From positions 3,906,001 to 3,970,000 of the forward strand of contig NZ_CP110012.1 in the NCBI RefSeq assembly GCF_025947365.1: a DNA stretch of 64,000 nucleotides. Reading direction: 5' to 3'. Made by a program: the position numbers and the translations under genes. Below the pieces are notes generated by a model. That model did no database searches and was not told where the DNA came from. It worked only from the letters and a program-made list of their open reading frames with translations. Positions 33,807-42,145 of this stretch are shown here, piece by piece; the stretch's first letter is position 1, and each line of letters opens with the position of its first letter. Origin of the DNA: Flavobacterium sp. N502540. Lineage in GTDB: Bacteria; Bacteroidota; Bacteroidia; Flavobacteriales; Flavobacteriaceae.

Positions 33807-34802
33807 TTACTTATTGACCAGCCTTCCGGCAATGTTGCCTGCGGCCGAACCAGCGCCTGCGCCAGCTATATTTCCGGATTTCATGGCAGTATGGTGGATG
33901 TTGCGTGAAAAATTCCCTGCGCCGCCTGCCTGGATAATCCAGCCTGTCACAGTTGGAATGGTAAAATATCCCACTATGCCAATGATCATAAAAATGATGT
34001 ATACGGTGTTTGAGGTGTCGGGAACGAAAGTGGGATCGGCAAGCATTTCTATGTCCCTTTCAATGATAAGGAACTGGATCCTGGCCAGCATCGAGCTGAA
34101 CAGGTCCGCTACGGGAAGCCAGAGATAAACGCTGACATACCGTGTAATCCACTGCGTGAGAGTTGACTGGAGTCCGTCCCAGACTGATATGGCAAATGCG
34201 ATAGGCCCCAGGATGGACAGCACTATGAGAAAGAAAGTACGTATGGTGTCGATCACCAGCGCTGCAGCCTGAAATAGTATTTCGAGCAGGTTGCGAAACC
34301 ACTCTTTTATTATTTTCTCTATCTGATAGGTCTGCCTGTCCATATACATTCCGGCCATAGTCCCGATGTCCGAAGGCGACCAGCCCAGCTCGTCCAGTTT
34401 CTTGTCGAACTCCGCGTCCGATACCATATAGGCGGTCTCGGGATTGCGGATCATCGCTTCATGCTCCAGCAGGTCCTTTTTTGCCTGAAGATCGTTCAGA
34501 TCCAATACCTGATCTTCCAGAATGCTATGTGTTCCCTGAACTATCGGGCTTAATACGGCATTGATTGTACCCAGCACGATCGTCGGGAAAAACATGATGC
34601 AGAGACCCAGTGCAAAAGGGCGCAGAAATGGGTAGACATCAATAGGTTCAGCTCGGCTGAGTGCCTGCCAGACTTTCAAGGCCACAAAAAACAGCGCCCC
34701 GAGTCCTGCCAGTCCTTTGGCCACCGCCGCCATATCAGCGGACAGTGGCAGCATCTCATCATACAGCGAGCGAAGGACTTCATGAAGATTATTGAATTCC
34801 AT
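33807..34802 (-). CDS. traJ: Conjugative transposon protein TraJ
   Basis: A polytopic inner-membrane protein of 331 residues when started at MEFNNLHEVLRSLYDEML (34802). That start directly follows the traI stop (34804-34806). An upstream in-frame start at 34841 would overlap traI and lacks family support. It has several membrane segments, with EPIDVYPFLRPFALGLCI, FPTIVLGTINAVLSP, ILFQAAALVIDTIRTFF, YVSVYLWLPVADLFSS and FMIIGIVGYFTIPTVTGWI, the TraJ/VirB6-type pattern. Confidence 0.9.
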   Translation of the reverse strand: MEFNNLHEVLRSLYDEMLPLSADMAAVAKGLAGLGALFFVALKVWQALSRAEPIDVYPFLRPFALGLCIMFFPTIVLGTINAVLSPIVQGTHSILEDQVLDLNDLQAKKDLLEHEAMIRNPETAYMVSDAEFDKKLDELGWSPSDIGTMAGMYMDRQTYQIEKIIKEWFRNLLEILFQAAALVIDTIRTFFLIVLSILGPIAFAISVWDGLQSTLTQWITRYVSVYLWLPVADLFSSMLARIQFLIIERDIEMLADPTFVPDTSNTVYIIFMIIGIVGYFTIPTVTGWIIQAGGAGNFSRNIHHTAMKSGNIAGAGAGSAAGNIAGRLVNK

Positions 34803-34803
34803 A

Positions 34804-35436
34804 TTACCAGTATTTTTGGTTTGGGGTGCCGTAAAGCTCAAGAACTCTTTTGGTGCTGTTCTGCTTTTTAGCGCGCAGGATACTCACCGATATATTCTTA
34901 TTGGTGTAGTAGCGCACCAGGCTGTGGTATTCTTTTACCTCTTTGTATACACGGTCGATAATGTCCATTCGCTCCTTATCACTGAGTGACAGGCTCGAGG
35001 AGGTGACAATCTGTTTGAGTTCTTTCAAAAGCTCGGTACTCTCTCCCAGCAGCGCCGAATATCCCTTGGCAATGGCGGTGAGTTCCCTTGCCGAAAAGTT
35101 TGGATCATTAAGCATCCTTCCGAAATTTTGCACATACATTTCCGATACATCACCCACCAAAAGGACGGTCTGCTGTACCTTGCGGGCGTCTTTTACCAGA
35201 TTGTTAATCGCCTGTAGCTTATCGTAATATTCTTTGCCCTGCTTGTATACCTTTTCGACTTCCTTGAAATTTTTGACCACATTGCTAACTGTAGAGGAAG
35301 TCTGTATGATCTCGTTGGCGCTGTTGAGAATCCCCGAGGCAAGATTGGCCGGATCGGTAACCACAAACTGGGCCTTTGCTGATGGCGCCGAGGCAAGCAT
35401 AATTGCCGCAGAAACCATAAATAGTATTTTTTTCAT
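34804..35436 (-). CDS. traI: Conjugative transposon protein TraI (DUF4141)
   Basis: A 210-residue exported protein. A signal peptide (MKKILFMVSAAIMLASA, cut after AKA) precedes a helical body, with IIQTSSTVSNVVKNFKEVEK, YYDKLQAINNLVKDARKVQQ and YKEVKEYHSLVRYYTNKNIS. This is DUF4141, named TraI in these elements and comparable to VirB5-type pilus-associated proteins. It is unrelated to the F-plasmid relaxase TraI. It follows traG by 27 bases. Confidence 0.85.
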   Translation of the reverse strand: MKKILFMVSAAIMLASAPSAKAQFVVTDPANLASGILNSANEIIQTSSTVSNVVKNFKEVEKVYKQGKEYYDKLQAINNLVKDARKVQQTVLLVGDVSEMYVQNFGRMLNDPNFSARELTAIAKGYSALLGESTELLKELKQIVTSSSLSLSDKERMDIIDRVYKEVKEYHSLVRYYTNKNISVSILRAKKQNSTKRVLELYGTPNQKYW

Positions 35437-35463
35437 TGTTATCGATTTTTAAATTGTTATTAA

Positions 35464-37968
35464 TTACTGATTTTCCTGTTCGCGACGCCTACTGGCGATC
35501 TGCTTGATGGCAATCTCTACATTGCCGCCAAGTTCAGCGGCAAGCTGCATCACCTCCATTTTTTCTGTTTCTTCTGTCGTGTACGCGAGATATTCCTCAG
35601 CGGACACTTCTGTAGCATAGACAGCCGAGTGCGTCCCTCCAAGCCCGATCCATACTTCTTTGTAAAGACGTGATGCATCGTTGTTCATATTAATGGATAA
35701 CACCTGCGCTTTTTCCTTGTCTGTCAGTCCGAGCATGGCCTGTATTTCATCAAACTTATTCATGTATTTGCGCTGATCAAGAAGTATCTTGCAGTCCGAA
35801 TTATTGATGATGCTTTCCTTAACAATAGGAGACTGGATAATATCATCTACCTCTTGGGTCACCACAATGGCCTCGCCAAAGAACTTCCGAACAGTCTTAA
35901 ATAAATATTTTATATAATTTGCCATACCTTCCTTTGCAATAGCTTTCCAGGCCTCTTCAATCAGGATAAGTTTTCGGATGCCCTTAAGCCTTCTCATCTT
36001 GTTGATGAACACTTCCATAACGATGATCGTTACGATTGGAAAAAGGATTTTATGCTCCTTGATCGCATCAATCTCAAAGACTATAAAACGTTTGGAAAGC
36101 AGATCCAGCTGCTTGTCGGAATTCAGCAGGTAATCATACTCGCCGCCTTTGTAATAAGGCTCCAGTACATTAAGAAAATTGGCAATGTCAAAGTCTTTTT
36201 CCCTTACCTGTTTTTCTAATAGCACCCTTCGGTAATCTCCCTGAACATACTCGTAAAAACCATTGAAAGACGGAAAGACGTCATCGCGCTTAATCTTTTC
36301 GATATAGCCGCTTACGGCATTAGACAGTGCCACTTCCTCGGAGCGGGTGGGAGGCTCGTCATCACGTTTCCATAATGTTAGTATGAGCGTCTTAATACTT
36401 TCTCTTTTTTCAATATCGAAAACCCCGTCATCGGTATAGAAAGGGTTAAAGGCAATGGGATTGTCCTCGGTATAGGTAAAATACACCCCGTCTTTGCCTT
36501 TGGTTTTTCCATTGATCAGCCCGCACAATCCCTGATAGGAGTTACCGGTATCAACCAGCAGGACATGGGCGCCTTGTTCATAATACTGCCTCACCATATG
36601 ATTGGTGAAAAAAGACTTGCCACTTCCCGAGGGACCCAGTATGAACTTGTTGCGGTTGGTAATGATACCGCGTTTCATCGGCAAGTCGGAAATGTCCAGA
36701 TGGATAGGTTTTCCCGTCAGCCTGTCTGCCATCTTGATACCGAATGGCGATGGGGAATCATGGTAATTGGTTTCTTGGATGAAGAAACACAATGCCGGTT
36801 CAATGAAGGTGTAAAAGCTTTCCTCACTTGGAAAATCTCCTGCATTGCCGGGCATACCCGCCCAGTACAGCGCCGCCGTATCAGTAGTATTGTGCCTTGG
36901 CTTGCATTCCATAAGGGCCAGTGCGCTCCCGCAGTCGTTCTTCAGCTGTTTGAGTTCGGACAGGTCGTCCGACCATGCCATTATATTGAAGTGTGCGCGG
37001 ATTGACGACAGTCCAAAGGAATGCGCCTCATTCAAATAGCGTTCTATCCACTCTTTATTGATCTGGTTGGCGCGGCTGTAGCGTGCCAGTGAGTGCATGT
37101 TTCGGGCGGACTTTTCAAACTTCTGCAGGTTCTCCTCACTGTTGTCCAAAAACAGGTACTGGTTGTAAATGTGATTGCAGTTCAGCAGTAGTCCCACAGG
37201 AGCTGCAAAAGATAAACGGCAGTCGCTGCGGTCTGTGGACAGTTTTTCATATCGCGTATCAGCAGATACCGATGAGGGCAAGTCGTCAGTATCGGAAAGC
37301 GTGTGAAGGCACAGCCTATTATTTCCTACGCGTACCTCTTCGCTGCCCAGCACAATATCCTGCATCGAGGTACCTGATTCCTTTGAAAGGGTTAGGTACT
37401 GTTCCAACAGTCCCGGTCTGCCTTGCTCACCGATGATGTCTTCTTCGCTCATACGGCTGATTTTGACAAATCCGCAGTCGTTTATAATGCGCTCAAACTG
37501 AGCGACGGCTTCCATAAAACGGTGAACTGTTTCTTTATCCCTGATTTCTTTTGGTATTAGTAAACCTTTGCACAGTGAGGAGAAATTGCTCTGCATCCGC
37601 ATGCGCTCTTTGGTGGTTTTGGTAAGAAACAGATAACAGTAATGGTTCAGGAACGGGCGCTCATTAAAGTGCCGCTGATAAGATCTGGCCAGAAAACTCT
37701 GCACATCCTTGTCCATTTCAGGATCATAGTTCTCCCTGATGTACCAATCCTGTTTATGGACAATCGTAAAATCGGGTAGGGTCTTAATAGCCTTATGCCA
37801 GGCAGAATGAATCGCTTCATATTCGGCCGAAGCCACCGTGAAGAGTTCAGGCAGACGGACTTCAAAGCAGGCGGTAATATCCGCATCCTTTGAAAGGATG
37901 CAGTTATTTTCCACTGCCAGCAGCGGAAATCTGTTTTCCAGTGTTGTGGTCTTGGCTGCGTTTCTCAT
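35464..37968 (-). CDS. traG: Conjugation system ATPase TraG (VirB4-like)
   Basis: An 834-residue ATPase powering the transfer channel. Walker A is GPSGSGKS (445-452) with FILGPSG before it; Walker B is LILIEEAW, and later motifs include VVTQEVDDI. The N-terminal half fits TraG/VirB4 (FEVRLPELFTVASAEYEAIH, QDWYIRENYDP). No frame disruption is seen. The start ATG overlaps the traF stop by 4 bases. In the Bacteroidetes naming TraG is the VirB4 homologue; the VirD4 coupling protein is mobC here. Confidence 0.95.
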   Translation of the reverse strand: MRNAAKTTTLENRFPLLAVENNCILSKDADITACFEVRLPELFTVASAEYEAIHSAWHKAIKTLPDFTIVHKQDWYIRENYDPEMDKDVQSFLARSYQRHFNERPFLNHYCYLFLTKTTKERMRMQSNFSSLCKGLLIPKEIRDKETVHRFMEAVAQFERIINDCGFVKISRMSEEDIIGEQGRPGLLEQYLTLSKESGTSMQDIVLGSEEVRVGNNRLCLHTLSDTDDLPSSVSADTRYEKLSTDRSDCRLSFAAPVGLLLNCNHIYNQYLFLDNSEENLQKFEKSARNMHSLARYSRANQINKEWIERYLNEAHSFGLSSIRAHFNIMAWSDDLSELKQLKNDCGSALALMECKPRHNTTDTAALYWAGMPGNAGDFPSEESFYTFIEPALCFFIQETNYHDSPSPFGIKMADRLTGKPIHLDISDLPMKRGIITNRNKFILGPSGSGKSFFTNHMVRQYYEQGAHVLLVDTGNSYQGLCGLINGKTKGKDGVYFTYTEDNPIAFNPFYTDDGVFDIEKRESIKTLILTLWKRDDEPPTRSEEVALSNAVSGYIEKIKRDDVFPSFNGFYEYVQGDYRRVLLEKQVREKDFDIANFLNVLEPYYKGGEYDYLLNSDKQLDLLSKRFIVFEIDAIKEHKILFPIVTIIVMEVFINKMRRLKGIRKLILIEEAWKAIAKEGMANYIKYLFKTVRKFFGEAIVVTQEVDDIIQSPIVKESIINNSDCKILLDQRKYMNKFDEIQAMLGLTDKEKAQVLSINMNNDASRLYKEVWIGLGGTHSAVYATEVSAEEYLAYTTEETEKMEVMQLAAELGGNVEIAIKQIASRRREQENQ

Positions 37969-38297
37969 ACGGTGCTGGATTTAGCGGTTGACCTTAAATA
38001 ACGTCGTATTGGCTTGCGGCATATGATGTAACGGGGATGCTTTTTTTTTGCCCCAATTTTCATCAGTCCGTGTTCCCCGTACTTTCTGTTCAGCGAGAAG
38101 GTCTGCCAGACAATCAGCGAGGCGCCGCCTGCGCCCAGAAAAAGACAGATATAGGAACTGGTCCTGGCCATATATAAAATCATGACCAGGATAAGTATTC
38201 CAAGCAGCCCTCCTGCGAAGATGAACAGGTACTGTGCCTTGAGTCCCCTGAACTCGACTGTTCTTCCTATGCCTTTGTTGATATTGTAAGTATTCAT
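37965..38297 (-). CDS. traF: Conjugative transposon protein TraF (DUF4133)
   Basis: A 110-residue protein with NINKGIGRTVEFRGLKAQYL followed by two adjacent membrane segments (about 25-47 and 51-67) and a basic C-terminus. This is the DUF4133 TraF layout, VirB3-like, and it normally precedes traG, as here (4-base overlap). An alternative overlapping frame at 37981-38343 is a shadow. Confidence 0.9.
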   Translation of the reverse strand: MNTYNINKGIGRTVEFRGLKAQYLFIFAGGLLGILILVMILYMARTSSYICLFLGAGGASLIVWQTFSLNRKYGEHGLMKIGAKKKHPRYIICRKPIRRYLRSTAKSSTV

Positions 38298-38305
38298 AGG
38301 CAGGG

Positions 38306-38611
38306 TTAAAGGAAGAAGGAGCGAAGGATGGTAGCCGCGACAATAAGGAAGATACAGGCGCCGAACCAGCTCGCCGCGGTTTTTGAGGTGTCGGGATCTC
38401 CGCTGCTGAATTTATTGTACACCTTAACTCCGCCGATCAGACCGACCACAGCTCCAATGGCGTAGATGAGCTGTGTAGCAGGATCAAAATAGGAGGTAAC
38501 CATTTGGGTGGCTTCCGTGATTCCGGCTGTACCGTTTCCCTGCGCCGATAACTTTAAGGATGACAGTATTATGATTACTGCCGGCAGGAATTTTTTTCTT
38601 TGTTTTTGCAT
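38306..38611 (-). CDS. traE: Conjugative transposon protein TraE (DUF4134)
   Basis: A 101-residue protein when started at MQKQRKKFLPAVIIIL (38611), a signal sequence followed by GTAGITEATQMVTSYFDPA and two membrane segments (LIYAIGAVVGLIGGVKVYNK, ACIFLIVAATILRSFFL). It is VirB2 pilin-like. The longer frame from 38770 has an unlikely 53-residue extension, so the internal start is preferred. TraF starts 8 bases downstream. Confidence 0.9.
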   Translation of the reverse strand: MQKQRKKFLPAVIIILSSLKLSAQGNGTAGITEATQMVTSYFDPATQLIYAIGAVVGLIGGVKVYNKFSSGDPDTSKTAASWFGACIFLIVAATILRSFFL

Positions 38612-38824
38612 AATGAAACACTTTAGATTGTTACTGTATTCCCGCACTACGCGGGTTCTGGCAACAAAAGTGTCATGAAAATCGAATGCTTGCAGTGAAC
38701 TGGCTGTCTGTGGAATCAGTTGACTAGCTGTGGCGCTATTCTCAGTGTTTTGGCATAAAAAAAACGTCAAACATTTTAAGTCTGACGTATTTTGTTAAAC
38801 GAGAAAGGGGAGTATTATGCCCTT

Positions 38825-39469
38825 TCAGACATACTCCCCAATATCAAATTCATTTAAATTAATGTTCCGCAGATAGGAAGAGCTGGAATCCTTTTCAAAA
38901 GAAAGGCTCCCGTCCAATAGTTCGGCTATTTTTCGGGAAGCACTTTCTATGGAATTTTCCAGCAGGCTGAATAATTCGGTTCCCTGTATTTTCTGAACTA
39001 AAGCTATCGCTGTTTCCTGTTGAGAGGGCTCCAATTTATCTTTTTGAAGCAGCATCCCCACAGAGCTTAGTTCCTCGAAGGTAACCCCTTGGGCAAAACC
39101 GTCATCTGCGCCGGATATTCCGTACCTGTTCCATTCTTCCTCTTCCTGTTCAAAATCAGGCATATTACTGAAAAATTCATCCAGCTCTTCCTGCGGAATT
39201 TGAACACTTACGTTTTCATTTTCGTCGTATTCAATGTCAAAATTATTGGGATCCACCGCTGTTTCCTCGATTTGGCTTTCATTGGCATTGTTTGGGACTG
39301 AAAGGCTTCTCATAGGCCTGGGCTGACCCATAATATCCGGCAGGTTTGGGTTAACTTTTTCCTTTTTAGTCTGCTGTTGCTTTAACCTATTTTTAATGAC
39401 AATCTTGTCCTGCATAAGAAGGACTATTATTATTAGCAGGCATATCACAATAACTGTTTCCATAATCAA
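38825..39469 (-). CDS. Conjugal transfer protein TraD-like
   Basis: A 214-residue protein with an N-terminal membrane anchor (METVIVICLLIIIVLLMQD), a basic linker and an acidic region (NFDIEYDENENVSVQIPQEE). The C-terminal part has TFEELSSVGMLLQKDKLEP and a helical end. It matches the TraD slot between traC and traE in Bacteroidetes elements. It overlaps traC by 4 bases and leaves a 213-base gap before traE that contains a CCCGC/GCGGG hairpin. Confidence 0.75.
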   Translation of the reverse strand: MIMETVIVICLLIIIVLLMQDKIVIKNRLKQQQTKKEKVNPNLPDIMGQPRPMRSLSVPNNANESQIEETAVDPNNFDIEYDENENVSVQIPQEELDEFFSNMPDFEQEEEEWNRYGISGADDGFAQGVTFEELSSVGMLLQKDKLEPSQQETAIALVQKIQGTELFSLLENSIESASRKIAELLDGSLSFEKDSSSSYLRNINLNEFDIGEYV

Positions 39470-39744
39470 AGAATTGGTTTTTGTTTTTCAATATGCAGCG
39501 TCTCTATGTCCTCTCCAAAATCCTGAAAATGCTGCTTCAGTACATTGTACATGTAATCTGAGATTGTGATTTTTCCATCGCCGAGGATAAAAACAATACG
39601 TGAAATCTTCCTGTGAAAATCCTCACTGATATATACCGACTTGCCGTTTCTGGCTATAAATTCTGTTGGTTGTAAAAAATTGTCTTTGTATTGCCCACTT
39701 TTTACAGGCAGCTTGGTTTTCCTAAATAAATTTTTCATAATCAT
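39466..39744 (-). CDS. DUF3408 protein (TraC-like)
   Basis: A 92-residue basic protein. SVYISEDFHRKISRIVFILG followed by KITISDYMYNVLKQHFQDF is the ribbon-helix-helix-like DUF3408 pattern shared with the next gene upstream. DUF3408 proteins lie beside the parA-like gene in tra operons and are presumed DNA-binding partners. It overlaps the TraD-like gene by 4 bases. Confidence 0.82.
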   Translation of the reverse strand: MIMKNLFRKTKLPVKSGQYKDNFLQPTEFIARNGKSVYISEDFHRKISRIVFILGDGKITISDYMYNVLKQHFQDFGEDIETLHIEKQKPIL

Positions 39745-39750
39745 AATATT

Positions 39751-40188
39751 TTAAAAAATGGGTTTAAACTTCTCATTAAAATCTTCAGTAATTGCTTTCT
39801 CAAATAATTCAAAATGATGTTCGAGAATATTGTCGAGATAGGCATACAGCGGTATCTGATCTTTCCCTATTACCTGTACAATGCGGGACAAACGCTGGTG
39901 ATATTCCTGACGGATGTAAATACTCTTATCTCCACGCTTGGTCATTGAGTGGGTTTTCAAAAAGTGGCCCCCATAACTTCCGTCAACACTTTTCTTTGCT
40001 CGGCTCTTTTCCCTTTGTACAAGTTTAATCGATAGTGACTCTTCCTGTTTTACATCTATCTTTTGTGTCACTTCGATTGGTTCAGGCGGAAACTGTATCC
40101 CTTCTTTTTTGACGCCGTCAACCATCAGGTCCATCATGAGTTCTTCATTAATGTCTGGCGGGGTTTTTCTGTTATTTTCCTTTTCCAT
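39751..40188 (-). CDS. DUF3408 protein (TraB-like)
   Basis: A 145-residue protein. A variable acidic N-terminus is followed by the DUF3408 domain: KSIYIRQEYHQRLSRIVQVI, then QIPLYAYLDNILEHHFELFE. The domain is a paralogue of the one in the following gene (S-Y-I----H---SRIV motif in both). Gaps are 4 bases to parA/traA and 6 to the next gene, consistent with ParA/ParB-like cooperation. Confidence 0.85.
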   Translation of the reverse strand: MEKENNRKTPPDINEELMMDLMVDGVKKEGIQFPPEPIEVTQKIDVKQEESLSIKLVQREKSRAKKSVDGSYGGHFLKTHSMTKRGDKSIYIRQEYHQRLSRIVQVIGKDQIPLYAYLDNILEHHFELFEKAITEDFNEKFKPIF

Positions 40189-40192
40189 AAAT

Positions 40193-40960
40193 CTACAATT
40201 GAATAATTTTTAAAAATTCGTCTATGAAGAGGTCTAATTGACACGCTTTCATCAAGCGTTCATCTGGAGGCAATATCGTGGAACGGAAAATGGTTTTGCT
40301 GTCTACTTCACTTTCTTTGCGAAATCGTGTGCTGCTCTTGATTTGGCTTTGCATAAGGCTTAAACCTAATTGTTCAATAAGTTGGTTATACACTTCATAT
40401 AAAGGCGTGCTTTCCCTGCCGTCAACCTGGTTCCAGAACAGGTTAATAGTTTCTATGGAGGTTTCCCCTTTTTTCATAATCACATCCTGCAAAAGCTGTG
40501 TGAAGATCAGTGTACTTTCCATTACCACACGATCAGCCGTGATCGGGCTAAAAATATGGTGCATTCCTGCCAATGCTTTCAGGATTCCGGGCGTGTTAAC
40601 GGTTCCGGGCAGGTCGAAGAATACAACATCAACGGGAGTAGGAGAATCATTTACAAAATCTTGAGCTGCTTCTAGTACGCTGTCTGCTTTGTACGGCATG
40701 ATGGGGTAGGCTTTTTTGCTGAGGGTAGTAAACTGTCTATACGCCAGCTTTTTCAAAGCTTCGTTTTTCATTACCATTGCCAAATCTCTTGTCTTCATTT
40801 TCACAAGGCTGTGCTGTGGAAAATCCGCATCAAATGCGGCTACGTTATAGCCCAACCGATAGTGCAGCACACTTGCTAGAAGGGTTGTAAATGTACTTTT
40901 GCCAACACCGCCTTTTTGAGAAGAAAAGGCGATAAACAGAGGTTTCTTTTTTGTGTTCAT
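40193..40960 (-). CDS. traA: ParA-family ATPase TraA
   Basis: A 255-residue ParA/MinD ATPase from ATG 40960 (MNTKKKPLFIAFSSQKGGVG). The deviant Walker A is KGGVGKST, followed by AFDADFPQHS and VVFFDLPGTVNTPGIL. An in-frame extension to 41110 has no family similarity and is left out. It is the first gene of the tra operon. The role in conjugative elements is probably in positioning or maintaining the circular intermediate; this is inferred from the family. Confidence 0.9.
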   Translation of the reverse strand: MNTKKKPLFIAFSSQKGGVGKSTFTTLLASVLHYRLGYNVAAFDADFPQHSLVKMKTRDLAMVMKNEALKKLAYRQFTTLSKKAYPIMPYKADSVLEAAQDFVNDSPTPVDVVFFDLPGTVNTPGILKALAGMHHIFSPITADRVVMESTLIFTQLLQDVIMKKGETSIETINLFWNQVDGRESTPLYEVYNQLIEQLGLSLMQSQIKSSTRFRKESEVDSKTIFRSTILPPDERLMKACQLDLFIDEFLKIIQL

Positions 40961-41510
40961 ATTTGATAATTTAAAGTTTATATATCCTAGCAATACAGTT
41001 TTGGAGACTACACTGATTTCAAGCTTACTATTGGGCAGGGTAGCTGTCAGGGATGTCGGCCGGCATTTCTGATCGCCTGCTTTTTTTAAGTACAGCATCA
41101 CTGCATTCATTCCTGTATCTAGTCAGGCGGTAATTCCATCTTACTTATATTCTTTCAACCACTCCTTCAGGAATTCAAGATAGTCTCATGGCAAGCCGTC
41201 ACGCTTTCCGATATTTCCGCATTATTGCGATCTTGTATTCTAGCAATCATGAAAACCAGATGAAATGAAATCTGGAATGGGCCCAATATACTTGTCCTGA
41301 AGTACAGACTGGTTGTCCTCCTGCCAACATTCAAACACAAAGGACTAATCATTTTCGTTGCATTGTATGGGTGTGGCATTGCTTGTCGCTTAGAGGAAGT
41401 GTTTGGTACTTCTTCACATTACAATCCTTTTATAAACAGGGATTTACTTTGTAAAATGAATTTTTATTAAAGCATTTATGCAACGACTACTGAAAAAATG
41501 GAGAATAATG
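40961..41510. other. Divergent promoter region between traA and mobA
   Basis: About 550 bases without a supportable gene; a 70-codon minus-strand frame at 41167-41379 has no protein-like features. The region must hold the tra operon promoter on the minus strand, but I cannot mark its boxes with confidence. Confidence 0.4.
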
Positions 41511-41640
41511 AAACGGCTTCAAGCCGTTTTCCCTGTTACATTTAATCCGTCCCGAAGGGCGGATTTTTGTGTTCACCAGAACACGGCAAGTTGTGTTTTG
41601 AGGCACTCTAAAACGAGTTAGTGCCTCAAAACAACTTGCC
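41511..41640 (+). other. oriT: Hairpin-rich oriT candidate
   Basis: Three hairpins in 130 bases end 65 bases before mobA: AAACGGCT (41511-41518) with AGCCGTTT (41522-41529); AATCCGTCC (41544-41552) with GGGCGGATT (41557-41565, one G-T pair), followed by T; and a long arm at 41585-41607 (GGCAAGTTGTGTTTTGAGGC...) with 41620-41640, matching over 21 bases with two extra bases on the left and a 12-base loop. Relaxase genes in such elements lie next to oriT. The nick site cannot be read directly. Confidence 0.5.
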
Positions 41641-41705
41641 TTGCCGGGGGCTGAAAAAACCTTCCGAAGTCAGGTTTTTATATAAAATTTAATAATGGAT
41701 AAATA

Positions 41706-42137
41706 ATGAGGGAGAACAATAACAATAAAAAACACAAGGGTGGACGCACGCCCAAAAGCGACCCGAGCATCCACCGCCATGTATTTCGTCTGACGGATAC
41801 GGAAAATGCCAAACTTTTATCGCTTTTTGAAACATCGGGAATTCCCAACAAAGCAAAATTTATTACCTCGCTGTTGTTCAGCAAGGAGATGAAAACGATT
41901 AAAATTGACAAAGGAACAGTTGATTTTTATATGCGGTTGACTTCGTTTCACAGTCAGTTCCGCTCCGTAGGCGTCAATTATAATCAGATTGTAAAGCTAT
42001 TGTACCATCATTTTTCCGAGAAAAAGGCGGCGGCTTTTCTCTATAAATTGGAAAAACAAACTGCTGAAATGGCGGCACTATGCCAAAAAATCATACAGAT
42101 AACTGAAGAATTTGACGCAAAATATCTGAAAAAATAG
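41706..42137 (+). CDS. mobA: Mobilisation accessory protein MobA
   Basis: A 143-residue basic protein: KGGRTPKSDPSIHRHVFRLT, ENAKLLSLFETSGIPNKAKF and VDFYMRLTSFHSQFRSVGVN, then YNQIVKLLYHHF. This is the ribbon-helix-helix type MobA/BmgB accessory factor that binds oriT and helps the relaxase. It lies just 3' of the hairpin cluster and 8 bases before mobB. Confidence 0.85.
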   Translation: MRENNNNKKHKGGRTPKSDPSIHRHVFRLTDTENAKLLSLFETSGIPNKAKFITSLLFSKEMKTIKIDKGTVDFYMRLTSFHSQFRSVGVNYNQIVKLLYHHFSEKKAAAFLYKLEKQTAEMAALCQKIIQITEEFDAKYLKK

Positions 42138-42145
42138 CCTTAGAA

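Noticed and set aside
34803..34841. N-terminal extension of TraJ (MSFTAPQTKNTGN)
   Set aside because: It overlaps the traI coding end, while the internal MEFNNLHEVL start directly follows the traI stop and fits the family.
38612..38770. 53-residue N-terminal extension of TraE
   Set aside because: It precedes a normal signal peptide start (MQKQRKKFLP) and includes hairpin-forming intergenic sequence.
41167..41379. 70-residue minus-strand frame between traA and mobA
   Set aside because: No protein-like pattern; the region is expected to be regulatory.
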